Below are positions 32,701 through 41,303 of a stretch of 64,000 bases of DNA, in pieces. This DNA is from Streptomyces umbrinus. GTDB taxonomy: Bacteria; Actinomycetota; Actinomycetes; Streptomycetales; Streptomycetaceae. Each line of letters opens with the position of its first letter. Position 1 is the first letter of the stretch. The notes under the pieces were generated by a model. The model worked only from the letters and a program-made list of their open reading frames with translations. It ran no database searches and was not told where the DNA came from. The translations under genes and the position numbers were made by a program. The DNA is taken from NCBI RefSeq assembly GCF_030817415.1, contig NZ_JAUSZI010000002.1:6758001-6822000 (forward strand). Direction: 5' to 3'.

Positions 32701-34016
32701 CCGTCATGTTCGCTCTGGCCATGCGTTCCATCCGCCGGCGCCCCGGTCGTTTCGGCGCGACGCTGCTGTCCGCCTTCCTGGGCGCGGCGATCATCATGAC
32801 CTTCAACTCGATGCACGACACGGCGGGCGCGAAGGGCGTCGACTCCGTCAGCGCGGAGAGCCTCTCCACCGCGGCGGGCGTCGTCGGCGGCTACGGCACC
32901 CTCCTGGTGTTCTTCGCCGTCGCCTCCACCCTGACGGTGAACGTCCGTCAGCGCTCCGCCGAGATCGAGCTGTTGCGCTGCTCCGGCGCGACCCCCGCAC
33001 AGATCAAGCGGATGGTCGTCGGGGAGTCGGTGGCCGTCGCCCTGGTGGGCGCCCTGCTGGCGATCGGTCCCGCGATGCTCGGCGGTCGGCTGCTGCTCGA
33101 CCTCTTCCAGGACAGCGGGCAGGTCGCCGAGTCCGTCGACTACACCTTCGGGTCCGTCGCGCTGCTCTCGGGCATCGCCATCACGGTCCTCGCGGCGGCG
33201 GGCGCGGCGTTCCTCGCGGTGCGCCGGGCCACCAGGAAGGCCGCGCCCCGCGGCAGGGGACGGACGTTCTTCGTCCGCGCCGCCCTGGTCCTCGGAGGCC
33301 TGTCGGTCTGCTCTACCTTCGCGTTCTCCTCGACCGCCGCCGCGCTGATGGCACCGGCCGCGTACGGCTCGATCCTGCTCGCCGTCGGCTTCGCACTGCT
33401 CTCGCCGAAGCTGCTGAAGGCCCTGCTCGACCGGCTTCCGCCGACGGGCCCGAGCGGTTACCTGGCCGTACGCACCATGCGGGAGCGTGCCGCGCAGTTG
33501 TCCGGGGTCCTCATGCCGCTGATCCTCTTCACCGGCATGGCGACGGCGACCCTCTACATGCAGGCCGTCGAGAACGACGCCATCGACGCCTCCGGAGTCC
33601 CGAAGTCCATCGACGCCAAGAACCTCGAAACCCTGAACCTCGTGGTCGTCGGCATCATCGTGGTCTTCTCCTGCATCATGCTGATCAACTCGCTGTACGC
33701 GGCGACGACTTATCGGCGCCGGGAGTTCGGCCAGCAGCGGCTGGCGGGGGCGACCCCGGGTCAGGTCCTCGGCATGATCGGCATCGAGTCCCTCGTCCTC
33801 ACGGTGACGGGCGTCTTCTTCGGCACGGCGGCCGGGCTCGCCGGGATCATCCCCTTCACGATGGTCCGCACGGACTCTGTCCTCCCGGAGGGAGGACTGG
33901 GCATCTGGTTCGGGATTGTGGGGGTCGCGGGGGCGGCGGTGCTTGTGACCAGCCTGGTGACGGCCCGGCGGGCGCTGCGGACACCGGCGGTCGGAGCGGT
34001 TTCGCTGGCCGCGTGA
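32697..34016 (+). CDS. FtsX-like ABC transporter permease
   Basis: The 439-residue membrane protein has two FtsX-like modules. The first includes MRSIRRRPGRFGATLLSAFLGAAIIM, then STLTVNVRQRSAEIELLRCSGATPAQIKRMV, and the second RRREFGQQRLAGATPGQVLGMIGIESLVLTVTGVFFG. About eight membrane helices are predicted by hydrophobicity. It pairs with the ATPase just upstream with overlapping GTGA. At 439 residues it is shorter than the 800-residue two-FtsX exporters with large extracellular loops. The C-terminus ends before a large palindromic region. Confidence 0.88.
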   Translation: MTVMFALAMRSIRRRPGRFGATLLSAFLGAAIIMTFNSMHDTAGAKGVDSVSAESLSTAAGVVGGYGTLLVFFAVASTLTVNVRQRSAEIELLRCSGATPAQIKRMVVGESVAVALVGALLAIGPAMLGGRLLLDLFQDSGQVAESVDYTFGSVALLSGIAITVLAAAGAAFLAVRRATRKAAPRGRGRTFFVRAALVLGGLSVCSTFAFSSTAAALMAPAAYGSILLAVGFALLSPKLLKALLDRLPPTGPSGYLAVRTMRERAAQLSGVLMPLILFTGMATATLYMQAVENDAIDASGVPKSIDAKNLETLNLVVVGIIVVFSCIMLINSLYAATTYRRREFGQQRLAGATPGQVLGMIGIESLVLTVTGVFFGTAAGLAGIIPFTMVRTDSVLPEGGLGIWFGIVGVAGAAVLVTSLVTARRALRTPAVGAVSLAA

Positions 34017-34032
34017 CGCTCCGCTGGGTGGG

Positions 34033-34233
34033 GGTTCTTCGGGTGCGGGTGGGTGGGGGCTGATCGCGCAGTTCCCCGCGCCCCTGAAGACAAAGGCCAG
34101 GGCTACCGCCCCGGCCTTTTGTCTTCAGGCGGCGTAGCCCTTGCCTTTCGCCTTTTAGGGGGCGGTAGCCCTTGCATCCAAGGGGCGCGGGGAACTGCGC
34201 GACCAGCCCCCACCGGCCCGCACCCGAAGAACC
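34033..34233. repeat. Compound palindrome with nested terminator hairpin
   Basis: The arms 34033-34085 and 34181-34233 are 53 bp each and inverted, with about three mismatches. Each arm contains a copy of the dispersed GC repeat (34052-34085 and 34181-34214). Inside, GAAGACAAAGGCC (34086-34098) pairs with GGCCTTTTGTCTTC (34113-34126), a terminator-like stem. GGCG-GTAGCCCTTGC is then present twice in direct order. It separates the convergent permease and transglutaminase-like genes. Bidirectional termination is likely; the long arms suggest either repeat capture or a small mobile element. Confidence 0.8.
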
Positions 34234-34252
34234 ACATGCCCACCGGAGACGC

Positions 34253-35002
34253 TCAGGCGCCCGCGCTCCACCGACCCAGCACCGGCTCCGTCACCGTGCG
34301 CGCCGCGAAGCACAAAGTCTGGCCGTGCTGCGCGAACAGCGCATCGCGGGAGTCGAAGTGACCGAGGTCCGCCTGGACCTGGGCCGACAGATCGCAGCCC
34401 CCACCGATGGCGCCGCAGGCCGTCGCCCCGCCCCAGTCGACCGTCGTACGGGCCACGGCGTCGAAGAGGGTCTCACCGCCCCGGTTGGTGAACCCGCCGT
34501 CGCCGTCGGCCTTACCGAACAGCTCGCCGATCGGCACCCACGCGCCCTCCAGCCGGAACTCCGGCCAGGCCAGCAGCACCTGCCTGGGCACCAGCGGCTT
34601 CAGCCGGGGGAACCGCGGATACCAGAAGACGCCGTCGACGAGCAGACCCTGTACCCGCGTGCGGATGCCCACGGCACGGGCGACCGCCTCAAGAACGGCC
34701 ATCCGCTGACTGCACGAACCGCGCCCCAGCCGCAGTGTCGTCGAGACCCGCCGCCGGTCCTCCACGGAGTACACCGGCCGGATCTCCCGCGCGATGATCC
34801 CGTGCGCCACGCGCAGCGTCTCGGGTGCGGAGGCCCGCCCCCGGACCCGGTTCACCAGGGCAGTGACCCCCGGATCCGCCCAGTCCAGGATCTCGGTGGC
34901 CCGCGTCGAACCCCGTACCTCCGGTGGCCGGGCCACCCGCCGTACGTCCGACCGTGCAGCGCGTCCGGCGCTCCGGTACGGCATCAGCAACCGGCTGGTC
35001 AT
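34253..35002 (-). CDS. Transglutaminase-like domain protein
   Basis: The 249-residue protein has a Cys protease-like transglutaminase core: GRGSCSQRMAVLEAVARAVGIRTRVQGLLV carries the candidate nucleophile Cys, followed by FWYPRFPRLKPLVPRQVLLAWPEF and WVPIGELFGK. The expected His/Asp partners are not clearly assignable by eye. No signal peptide or membrane helix is evident, so it is probably cytoplasmic. The C-terminal half has Cys-Gly-rich ATACGAIGGGCDLS. The ATG at 35002 lacks a strong ribosome site. Function in Streptomyces is unknown. Confidence 0.7.
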   Translation of the reverse strand: MTSRLLMPYRSAGRAARSDVRRVARPPEVRGSTRATEILDWADPGVTALVNRVRGRASAPETLRVAHGIIAREIRPVYSVEDRRRVSTTLRLGRGSCSQRMAVLEAVARAVGIRTRVQGLLVDGVFWYPRFPRLKPLVPRQVLLAWPEFRLEGAWVPIGELFGKADGDGGFTNRGGETLFDAVARTTVDWGGATACGAIGGGCDLSAQVQADLGHFDSRDALFAQHGQTLCFAARTVTEPVLGRWSAGA

Positions 35003-35166
35003 GGTCGCCCACCCCCGCTTTTCTCCACGACTTCCGCCATCATCACACGCCCCCGCCGGCCGGCCCGGAGCGGTGGCACGGCCGTGCGACCGCCCCGTGC
35101 GCGACCAGCGGTACCAGGGTCGGCGTGCGAAGCGCGAAAAGCCGTACGTATCTTGGAGATTGGACC

Positions 35167-35194
35167 TTGATCGGTGAATCTTGAACCTTATGTT
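35167..35194 (+). promoter_or_regulatory. Candidate promoter of the second SAV2177-type methyltransferase
   Basis: TTGATC (35167-35172) and TATGTT (35189-35194) are separated by 16 bases, 42 bases before the start at 35236, in an A/T-richer patch. Confidence 0.4.
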
Positions 35195-35235
35195 TGTGCG
35201 TGTCCGTACACGCCTTGGATGAGAAGACGGTGCCC

Positions 35236-36051
35236 ATGACCGACCACGAGAGCTCGACCGGCCCGGCGGCGAGGCAGAGAATCGACACCTCCGTGCCGCA
35301 CTCGGCGCGGATCTGGAACTACTGGCTGGGTGGCAAGGACAACTACCCCGTGGACGAGGAGGCCGGCGACGCGTACACCGCCGTCTTCCCCGGCATCGTG
35401 ACCATCGCCCGCAGCAGCCGCGCCTTCCTCGGCCGCAGCATCCGTCATCTGGTGGAGGAGGCGGGCGTCCGGCAGTTCCTGGACGTCGGTACGGGCCTGC
35501 CGACCGTGGACAACACCCACGAGGTCGCCCAGCGCATCGCGCCGGAGTCCAGGATCGTCTACGTCGACAACGACCCGCTGGTCCTCGCCCACGCGCGCGT
35601 CCTGCTCACCTCCTCGAAGGAGGGGGCCACCGACTACGTGGACTCCAGCCTCTACGAGCCGGACCTCATCCTGGCGGAGGCCGCCCGCACCCTGGACCTC
35701 TCCCGCCCGACCGCCCTGATCCTCAGCGGCATCCTCGGCCACGTCGGCGACTACGACCAGGCCCGCACCCTCGTACGGGCCCTCGTGGACGGCCTCCCGT
35801 CGGGCAGCTACCTGTGCGTCAACGACGGCTCCCGCGGCACCGATCCGGCGTACGAGGCGGCCCAGGACGGCTACAACGAGACCGGCGCGGTCCCGTACTT
35901 CCTGCGTCCCGTCTCCCAGATCGAGGCGTTCTTCGAGGGCCTCGAACTCGTCGAGCCCGGGGTCGTCTCGGTCCCGCTCTGGCACCCGGAGAAGTCGGAC
36001 ACGGCCCCGACGCCGATCGGCCAGCACGGGGGCCTGGGCCGCAAGCCCTGA
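35236..36051 (+). CDS. SAM-dependent methyltransferase, SAV2177 (DUF574) family, second copy
   Basis: The 271-residue protein repeats the motifs of the copy at 7153: HSARIWNYWLGGKDNYPVDEEAG, RQFLDVGTGLPTVDNTHEVAQR (SAM motif I), IVYVDNDPLVLAHARVLLTS and a C-terminal VPLWHPE. ATG at 36236 is not used; the start at 35236 (MTDHESSTGP) is chosen from the usual N-terminal length, though in-frame codons exist upstream. Substrate unknown. No partner gene is adjacent. A long perfect hairpin follows. Confidence 0.87.
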   Translation: MTDHESSTGPAARQRIDTSVPHSARIWNYWLGGKDNYPVDEEAGDAYTAVFPGIVTIARSSRAFLGRSIRHLVEEAGVRQFLDVGTGLPTVDNTHEVAQRIAPESRIVYVDNDPLVLAHARVLLTSSKEGATDYVDSSLYEPDLILAEAARTLDLSRPTALILSGILGHVGDYDQARTLVRALVDGLPSGSYLCVNDGSRGTDPAYEAAQDGYNETGAVPYFLRPVSQIEAFFEGLELVEPGVVSVPLWHPEKSDTAPTPIGQHGGLGRKP

Positions 36052-36065
36052 CCCGACGGTTTCCC

Positions 36066-36129
36066 GGACGCCCGCGAACCCGGGCGGTCACCTCCCACGG
36101 GAGGTGACCGCCCGGGTTCGCGGGCGTCC
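36066..36129. terminator. Perfect 31-bp stem between convergent genes
   Basis: 36066-36096 (GGACGCCCGCGAACCCGGGC...) is the exact reverse complement of 36099-36129 with a 2-base centre. It lies 15 bases after the methyltransferase stop and 13 before the end of the Lrp gene. It should terminate both; such perfect length is unusual. Confidence 0.85.
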
Positions 36130-36142
36130 TGCCTCAGGTGGC

Positions 36143-37168
36143 TCAGAGCAGCGTCGGTGCGTGGAACGTGCCCAGGCCCGAGGCCAGGTCGCGGTCCAGC
36201 CAGTAGCGGCGCGGTTCGGCGAGCATGACGTCGACGCTGACGCCGAGGATGCCGGGGATCCTGGCGAGTTCGTTGTCGATGAAGAGCGCCAGGGCGGAGC
36301 GGTCGGTGACCAGGCCGGTGGCGAGGACGGACATGTCGCTGGCCACGTGGGCGGCGAGCCGGGTCTGGGGGAGCCGGTCGATGCGGCGCATGACGTCGGG
36401 GGTCTCGCCGGGCGCGATCCGCAGGCGGAGCACGAAGGGGGCCTGGAAGCCCAGCCAGTCCGACACGATCTCCAGGCGCGGCTGGACCCATCGCTCGTCG
36501 AGGACCCGGCGGACGACCCGGTGCGCGGTGGAGGTGGCCAGGCCCGCGGCCCGGCCGATGCTCGCGGCGGAGGCCCGGCTGTCCTGGAGCAGTTGCGCGA
36601 CGACGGTGCGCTCGGCCTCGCTGAGGGGTTTGGCGGGGGGTGTCGCGGTCGCGGTGCCCTCGACGTGGGTGCCGGTGAGTTCGAGCAGGTCCGCCCGTTC
36701 GGTGTCGGTCAGGAACTGCGGGTCCCAGGTGATGCCCCGGCGCAGGGTGCTGAGCGCGGGCAGGGCCTTGACGCGGCGGACGCCGGGGACGGAGAACATC
36801 CGGTCGATCGCCTCGCTGGTGGCCGTGTCGGAGGGGGCGTGCACGACGGCGTAGAGCGGGTAGTCGCCCGAGATCTGTGCCAGGAGCTGGAGGTGGGGCA
36901 GGCCCCGAAGGCGGTCCAGGACGGCCAGCGGGGTCTCGCCGGTGATGTCCAGGAAGACGTGGACGGGCATCGCCGTGGAGTGCATGCCCCAGTCGGCCTG
37001 CCCGATCACGCGGACCATCCGGGCCTCGTGCAGCCGGTCGTAACGGCGCTTCAGCGTGCCGGCGTCGGCGGACAGGATCGCGCCGATGTCGTCCCAGGTG
37101 GCCCGGGGTGCCAGGTGCAGTGCCCCGATGAGGCGCCGGTCGAGCTCGTCGAGGAGAGGGCGGGTCAT
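36143..37168 (-). CDS. Lrp/AsnC-family regulator with two modules
   Basis: The 341-residue protein holds two Lrp-like units: an N-terminal HTH (DELDRRLIGALHLAPRATWDDIGAILSADAGTLKRRYDRL) with its effector-binding domain (PVHVFLDITGETPLAVLDRL), and a second HTH (LSEAERTVVAQLLQDSRASAASIGRAAGLATSTAHRVVRRV) with a second effector domain (PFVLRLRIAPGETPDVMRRI). Double-module members are common in actinobacteria. It is divergent from the AbgT transporter and M20 peptidase genes and probably responds to an amino acid or the imported compound. ATG at 37168 follows AAGGTGGGG. GAGA-ATC-TCTC at 37220-37230 is a possible operator. Confidence 0.88.
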   Translation of the reverse strand: MTRPLLDELDRRLIGALHLAPRATWDDIGAILSADAGTLKRRYDRLHEARMVRVIGQADWGMHSTAMPVHVFLDITGETPLAVLDRLRGLPHLQLLAQISGDYPLYAVVHAPSDTATSEAIDRMFSVPGVRRVKALPALSTLRRGITWDPQFLTDTERADLLELTGTHVEGTATATPPAKPLSEAERTVVAQLLQDSRASAASIGRAAGLATSTAHRVVRRVLDERWVQPRLEIVSDWLGFQAPFVLRLRIAPGETPDVMRRIDRLPQTRLAAHVASDMSVLATGLVTDRSALALFIDNELARIPGILGVSVDVMLAEPRRYWLDRDLASGLGTFHAPTLL

Positions 37169-37283
37169 AGCGCCCCACCTTAGACTGCCGATTAATCCCA
37201 CTGTTACATCCAGGGTATAGAGAATCTCTCACCTGAATGCCATTGTTCGCGGGAACATCCCTCAAAAGCGCGAAGAGGTACCG

Positions 37284-38842
37284 ATGAGTGCCACCTCTGC
37301 CCAGCCACAGCCGACCGAGCCCCGGTCGAGAGTCCTGCGTGCCGCGTTCCGGGGTTTCGCGGCGATCGAGAAGGTCGGGAACAGACTCCCCAATCCGTTC
37401 TGGCTGTTCTGGATCCTCGCGGGCGTCGTCGCCGTCCTCAGCGCCGTGCTCGCGGCGATCGGTGTCAGCGCCGTGCACCCCGGCACGCACGAGACCATCG
37501 ACGTGCAGAACCTGCTCAGCAAGGCCGGCCTGACCATGGCCGTCGAAGGTGCCGTCGAGAACTTCGCGGCCTTCCCTCCGCTGGCCACCATCCTCACCGT
37601 GATGTTCGGCATCGCCGTCGCCGAGCGGAGCGGACTGTTCTCCGCCCTGCTGCGGCGCATGGTCGCGCGGGTGCCGGGCAAGTACCTGACCTTCGCGCTG
37701 TCGATGACGGCCATGGTCAGCCATGTCGCCGGTGACGCCGCCTACGTCACGCTCATCCCGCTCGGTGCCCTGGTCTTCCGCGCGGCGGGCCGCAGCCCCG
37801 TGCTCGGCTGCGTCGTCGCCTACGTCTCGATCGCCGCCGGTTACGACGCCTCCCCGTCGCTCACCACCACCGACGTGCTGCTGTCGGGGATCTCGACCGC
37901 CGCCGCCCACACGATCGACGCGGACTACGTCGTCACCCCGGTGGCCAACTACTTCTTCGGGCTCGGCTCGTCGGTCCTGTCCTGGTGGCCCTGGTGATCA
38001 CCCTCGTCGTCGACAAGGTCCTCGCCCGCCGCGCGGACCTGGAGCCCGACGAGCCGGTCGCCGCGCTCGACGCCGACGAGCTGGGGGAGATCGAGGTCAC
38101 CGAGCAGCAGCGCCGCGCGCTGCGCGTGACCGGGCTGGTCGCCCTCGGCTTCGTCGCGTTCCTGGCGGTGGCCATGGTCCCCGCGTCCTCACCGCTGCGC
38201 GGCGAGGGCGGCGGCATCGTCGAGTCCCCGCTGATCGGCGGGATGGCGCTCGTCCTGGGTGTGTTCTTCGCCGTGCTCGGCACCGTCTACGGCCGGATGA
38301 CGGGGAGCTTCTCCGCCGCCGGAGACATCATCACCGCGATGGTCGACGGCACCCGTTCGATGGCGCCGATCCTCGTCCTGTTCTTCGCGATCTCCCAGTT
38401 CCTCGCCTACTTCAAGTGGACGAACATCGGCAACATCCTCGCCGTCAAGGGCGCGGAGACCCTGCGCGAACTGGACATGGACGGCTGGACCGTACTGGTC
38501 GGCATCGCCGTGCTGATCACGTTCATGAACCTCGTCATCACGAGCGGCTCCGCCCTGTGGGCCCTGGCCGCTCCCGTCCTCGTACCCATGCTGATGCTCG
38601 TCGGCATCGAGCCCGAGACCACCCAGGCCGTCTACCGCGTCGCCGACTCGGTCACCAACTGCGTCACCCCGATGAGCCCGTACTTCGTGATGGCCCTGGG
38701 CTTCATCCAGCAGTACCGCAAGTCCGCGGGCATCGGCACCCTGGCCTCCTTCACGATCCCGATCGCCGCCGTCGTCTGGGTCGTCTGGGTCGCGTTCTTC
38801 GTGGCCTGGTACCTGCTGGGCATCCCCTTCGGCGTCGGCTGA
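37284..38842 (+). pseudogene. AbgT-family transporter, single-base frameshift
   Basis: The two halves together match a full AbgT transporter of about 519 residues. The first frame ends YFFGLGSSVLSWWPW then stop at 37997; the second continues ALVITLVVDKVLARRADLEP. Adding one C in the run near 37976-37982 (GTCCTGTCC-TGG) restores SVLSLVALVITLVVDK without other change. All downstream helices are intact, including PMLMLVGIEPETTQAVYRVADSVTNCVTPMSPYF. AbgT proteins import p-aminobenzoyl-glutamate in E. coli or export sulfonamides in others. Either the gene is broken, uses frameshifting, or the base is a sequencing error. GAAGAGG precedes the ATG. Confidence 0.85.
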
Positions 38843-38899
38843 CCCCCACCCCTGCGTCAGGGACGCCGCCGCCTCCACCCCCGTACGAGAAAGAAGATC

Positions 38900-40096
38900 A
38901 TGACCGCATCACCCGCAGCCGCCGCCCTCACCACCCGAGCCCAGGAGGTGTCGTCACGGATCGTCGACGACATCCTGACCCTCGTCCGCCAAGAGACCAG
39001 CAGCTACGACCTGCCCGGACTCGCGGCGGGCCTGGACCTCCTGCGCGAGCTGGCCGTCGAGCGGCTCGGGCAGCCCGATCACGAGCACCGCCACCCGGGC
39101 GGCGAGTGCGGGGACACCCTGACCCTGACCTACGCCGGGACCGGTGCCGGTACGGGCGCCGGGCACGTCCTGCTGGTCGGCCACTACGACACCGTGTGGC
39201 CGACCGGGACGCTCGTGGGATGGGAGCAGCTGAGGCCGTCCGGCGACGGTCGGGACAGGCTGAGCGGGCCGGGCATCTTCGACATGAAGACCGGCCTGGC
39301 CCAAGGGATCTGGGCCCTGAAACTGGCCCGGGAGAGCGGCGCGCCCGTGCCCACCGTCACCTTCCTCTTCAACGGCGACGAGGAGATCGGCTCCCTGTCC
39401 TCGCGGCCGGTGATCGAGGAGGCCGCGCAGAAGGCCGACGTCACGCTGGTGCTGGAGCCGACCGCCCATGGCGCGGTCAAGACCGCCCGCAAGGGCACCG
39501 GGATCTTCCAGGTCACCGCCACCGGCGTCGAGGCACACGCCGGGCTCGCGCCGCAGGACGGGGCGAGCGCGATCACCGCCCTGTCGGAGTTCGTGGTCGC
39601 CGCGGCGAAGGTCGCCGCGCCCGACCGGGGCACCACGATCAACACCGGGCTCTTCAGGGGCGGTTCGGCCATCAACGTCGTCGCCGGACAGGCCACCGCC
39701 GGCGTCGACATCCGCGTCAGCAGCCAGGCCGAACAGGACCGGGTCGACGCCGAGCTGGACGCCATCAAGGTGAGCGACCCGCGCGTCCGCATCGACATCG
39801 ACCACGCCTGGAACCGCCCCCCGATGACCCTCAACGCCGCCTCCGCCCCTCTCCTCGACCTCGCCCGCGAGGTCGCCCGCGAACAGGGCCGCGGAGAGCT
39901 GCCCGACACCGCCGTCGGCGGCGCGAGCGACGCCAACTTCGTCGCCGCGCTCGGCCTGCCGGTCCTCTGCGGCATGGGCGCGGTCGGCGACGGCGCCCAC
40001 GCCCAGGGCGAGTTCATCTACCCGGACACGGTGCCGGCGCAGACCGCGCTGGTGGCTGGCTTGCTCGGACGTCTTACGCGGCCGTTGCGGGGCTGA
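38900..40096 (+). CDS. M20-family metallopeptidase (glutamate carboxypeptidase-like)
   Basis: The 398-residue peptidase has the M20 metal ligands in order: GHYDTVWPTG (His and Asp), GPGIFDMKTGLAQG, NGDEEIGSLSS with the catalytic Glu pair near residue 160, LEPTAHGAVK, and a C-terminal His in GDGAHAQGEFIYPDT. The dimerisation domain with TGVEAHAGLAPQDGASA is inserted in the middle. Similar enzymes hydrolyse C-terminal Glu from folates or p-aminobenzoyl-glutamate. Being 57 bases downstream of the AbgT gene supports that role, but the substrate is inferred. The start ATG follows GAAAGAAG. Confidence 0.9.
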   Translation: MTASPAAAALTTRAQEVSSRIVDDILTLVRQETSSYDLPGLAAGLDLLRELAVERLGQPDHEHRHPGGECGDTLTLTYAGTGAGTGAGHVLLVGHYDTVWPTGTLVGWEQLRPSGDGRDRLSGPGIFDMKTGLAQGIWALKLARESGAPVPTVTFLFNGDEEIGSLSSRPVIEEAAQKADVTLVLEPTAHGAVKTARKGTGIFQVTATGVEAHAGLAPQDGASAITALSEFVVAAAKVAAPDRGTTINTGLFRGGSAINVVAGQATAGVDIRVSSQAEQDRVDAELDAIKVSDPRVRIDIDHAWNRPPMTLNAASAPLLDLAREVAREQGRGELPDTAVGGASDANFVAALGLPVLCGMGAVGDGAHAQGEFIYPDTVPAQTALVAGLLGRLTRPLRG

Positions 40097-40203
40097 AGGG
40101 GGCAACGGCACACACCACTGGGCGGGGGCGCCTCAGGGCCCTCGCCCAGACCCGTGTGCCTTCAAGGCGCCGTCCGCCCGACGCCTGCTCCCGGACACGA
40201 CGA

Positions 40204-40227
40204 GGGCGGAGCCCGAAAGCTCCGCCC
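40204..40227 (+). terminator. Terminator of the AbgT/M20 operon
   Basis: GGGCGGAGC pairs perfectly with GCTCCGCCC around CCGAAA. It lies about 107 bases after the peptidase stop and 34 bases before the end of the convergent gene. Confidence 0.75.
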
Positions 40228-40260
40228 GGTTCGCAGGAAACCCGGATCACCCGGATCAGG

Positions 40261-40767
40261 TCAGGGCCACACCAGGCAGTACGGCTGATGCCCCGCCTCA
40301 TGCAGCCGATGGCTGAAGTCCTGCCACTCGTGCAGCAGCTGGTACACGTTGTACGCGTCTCGGGGGCCGCCGCGGTCCGGGACCGTGGACCAGATGAAGG
40401 CGGCCGCGCCCACGGCCTCCTCGCCGATGCCGCGCAGGGGGTCGACGACGGTCATGGGGAGCTTGACGACGGCGTAGTCGGGGTGGAGGACGACGAGTTC
40501 CAGCGGGGGCACCTTGTGCAGAGGTATGCCCTCTATGCCGGTGAGGACCATCGCGGCCATCGTCTCCGGCTTGATCTTGGTGAACATGCCGTTCATGCCG
40601 AGCTCGTCGCCGCCGAGTTCTTCGGGCCTCATGGAGATCGGAACGCGCGCGGCGGTCGCGCCGTCCGGGGCTCCGAAGTATTTGTACGTCACCCCCACCC
40701 GGCCACCATTCCCGCTTCCTGCCCTGAGCTGGTCTGCCCCGCGGTCTGTGTAGTCCATACCGTCCAT
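40261..40767 (-). CDS. Conserved actinobacterial protein of unknown function upstream of hemL
   Basis: The 168-residue product reads MDGMDYTDRGADQLRAGSGN, then PISMRPEELGGDELGMNGMFTKI, LPMTVVDPLRGIGEEAVGAAAFIWSTVPDRGG and DAYNVYQLLHEWQDFSHRLHEAGHQPYCLVWP. I recall similar proteins near hemL in Streptomyces but no characterised function. No signal peptide or known motif is apparent. The start is uncertain: no ribosome site lies before ATG 40767, and the frame stays open to TTG 40944, which would add a basic, low-complexity stretch. The gene is divergent from hemL. Confidence 0.65.
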   Translation of the reverse strand: MDGMDYTDRGADQLRAGSGNGGRVGVTYKYFGAPDGATAARVPISMRPEELGGDELGMNGMFTKIKPETMAAMVLTGIEGIPLHKVPPLELVVLHPDYAVVKLPMTVVDPLRGIGEEAVGAAAFIWSTVPDRGGPRDAYNVYQLLHEWQDFSHRLHEAGHQPYCLVWP

Positions 40768-40944
40768 ACGGCTCGACGGGTCGATCCGCTCAGAGTCGCC
40801 CTGCGATCCCTGTGCCTGACGTGTCTCGGCCGCTTCCGCCTCGCGTCGGTGCTTCCCCCGCCGGGCACGCCGAGGACCCAGGTCATCGGTCCCCTCGCCC
40901 AGTCCGCCACCGCGATGCATATCTCCACCCGACTGCTTTTCCAA

Positions 40945-41303
40945 GGCGCGCGACCCCCGCCACGCAACCCGATCATCGTGAGAGTGACCTCCCCCACGAC
41001 CGCCCGCCGAAACGTGCGTTGAAACACTTGTCCGTCGCCGTGGACCGACCCCACTCGTGTGAAGTCAACTATCCCCGAGAACGGCACCTTCAGGGAGTCT
41101 AGGTAGTTCGCGCTCGCGGTGACCAACGAAGAGTGGAGCGGCGCGCGGTATCACGTGACAGCAGGGTATACCGTTCCCGAGCCGATTAGCAGATATCGGT
41201 GAAATCGGGCATCCGGAGTGGGGGGTTCGGGCGGGAGTCCTCGTGGTCGGAGACCCCAGGGGCAGAGCCTGGGTGACCCGCCCCTGGCCGTACGCTGAAG
41301 TAC
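40945..41303. other. Gap between the unknown gene and hemL
   Basis: The 359 bases hold no open frame with gene-like composition. GTATACCG at 41166-41173 is an A/T-rich patch that might be part of a promoter, about 135 bases before hemL. The segment at 41246-41288 is GC-rich with GGGGC/GCCCC pairs. I see no riboswitch or RNA that I can name. Confidence 0.4.

Noticed and set aside
37985..38842. A separate downstream gene starting at GTG 37985
   Set aside because: It is the second half of the AbgT transporter after a one-base shift and begins in the middle of a membrane helix.
37723..41022. A 1099-codon plus-strand frame across AbgT, M20 peptidase and the region before hemL
   Set aside because: Its composition is Arg/Pro-rich and it overlaps well-supported genes in other frames.
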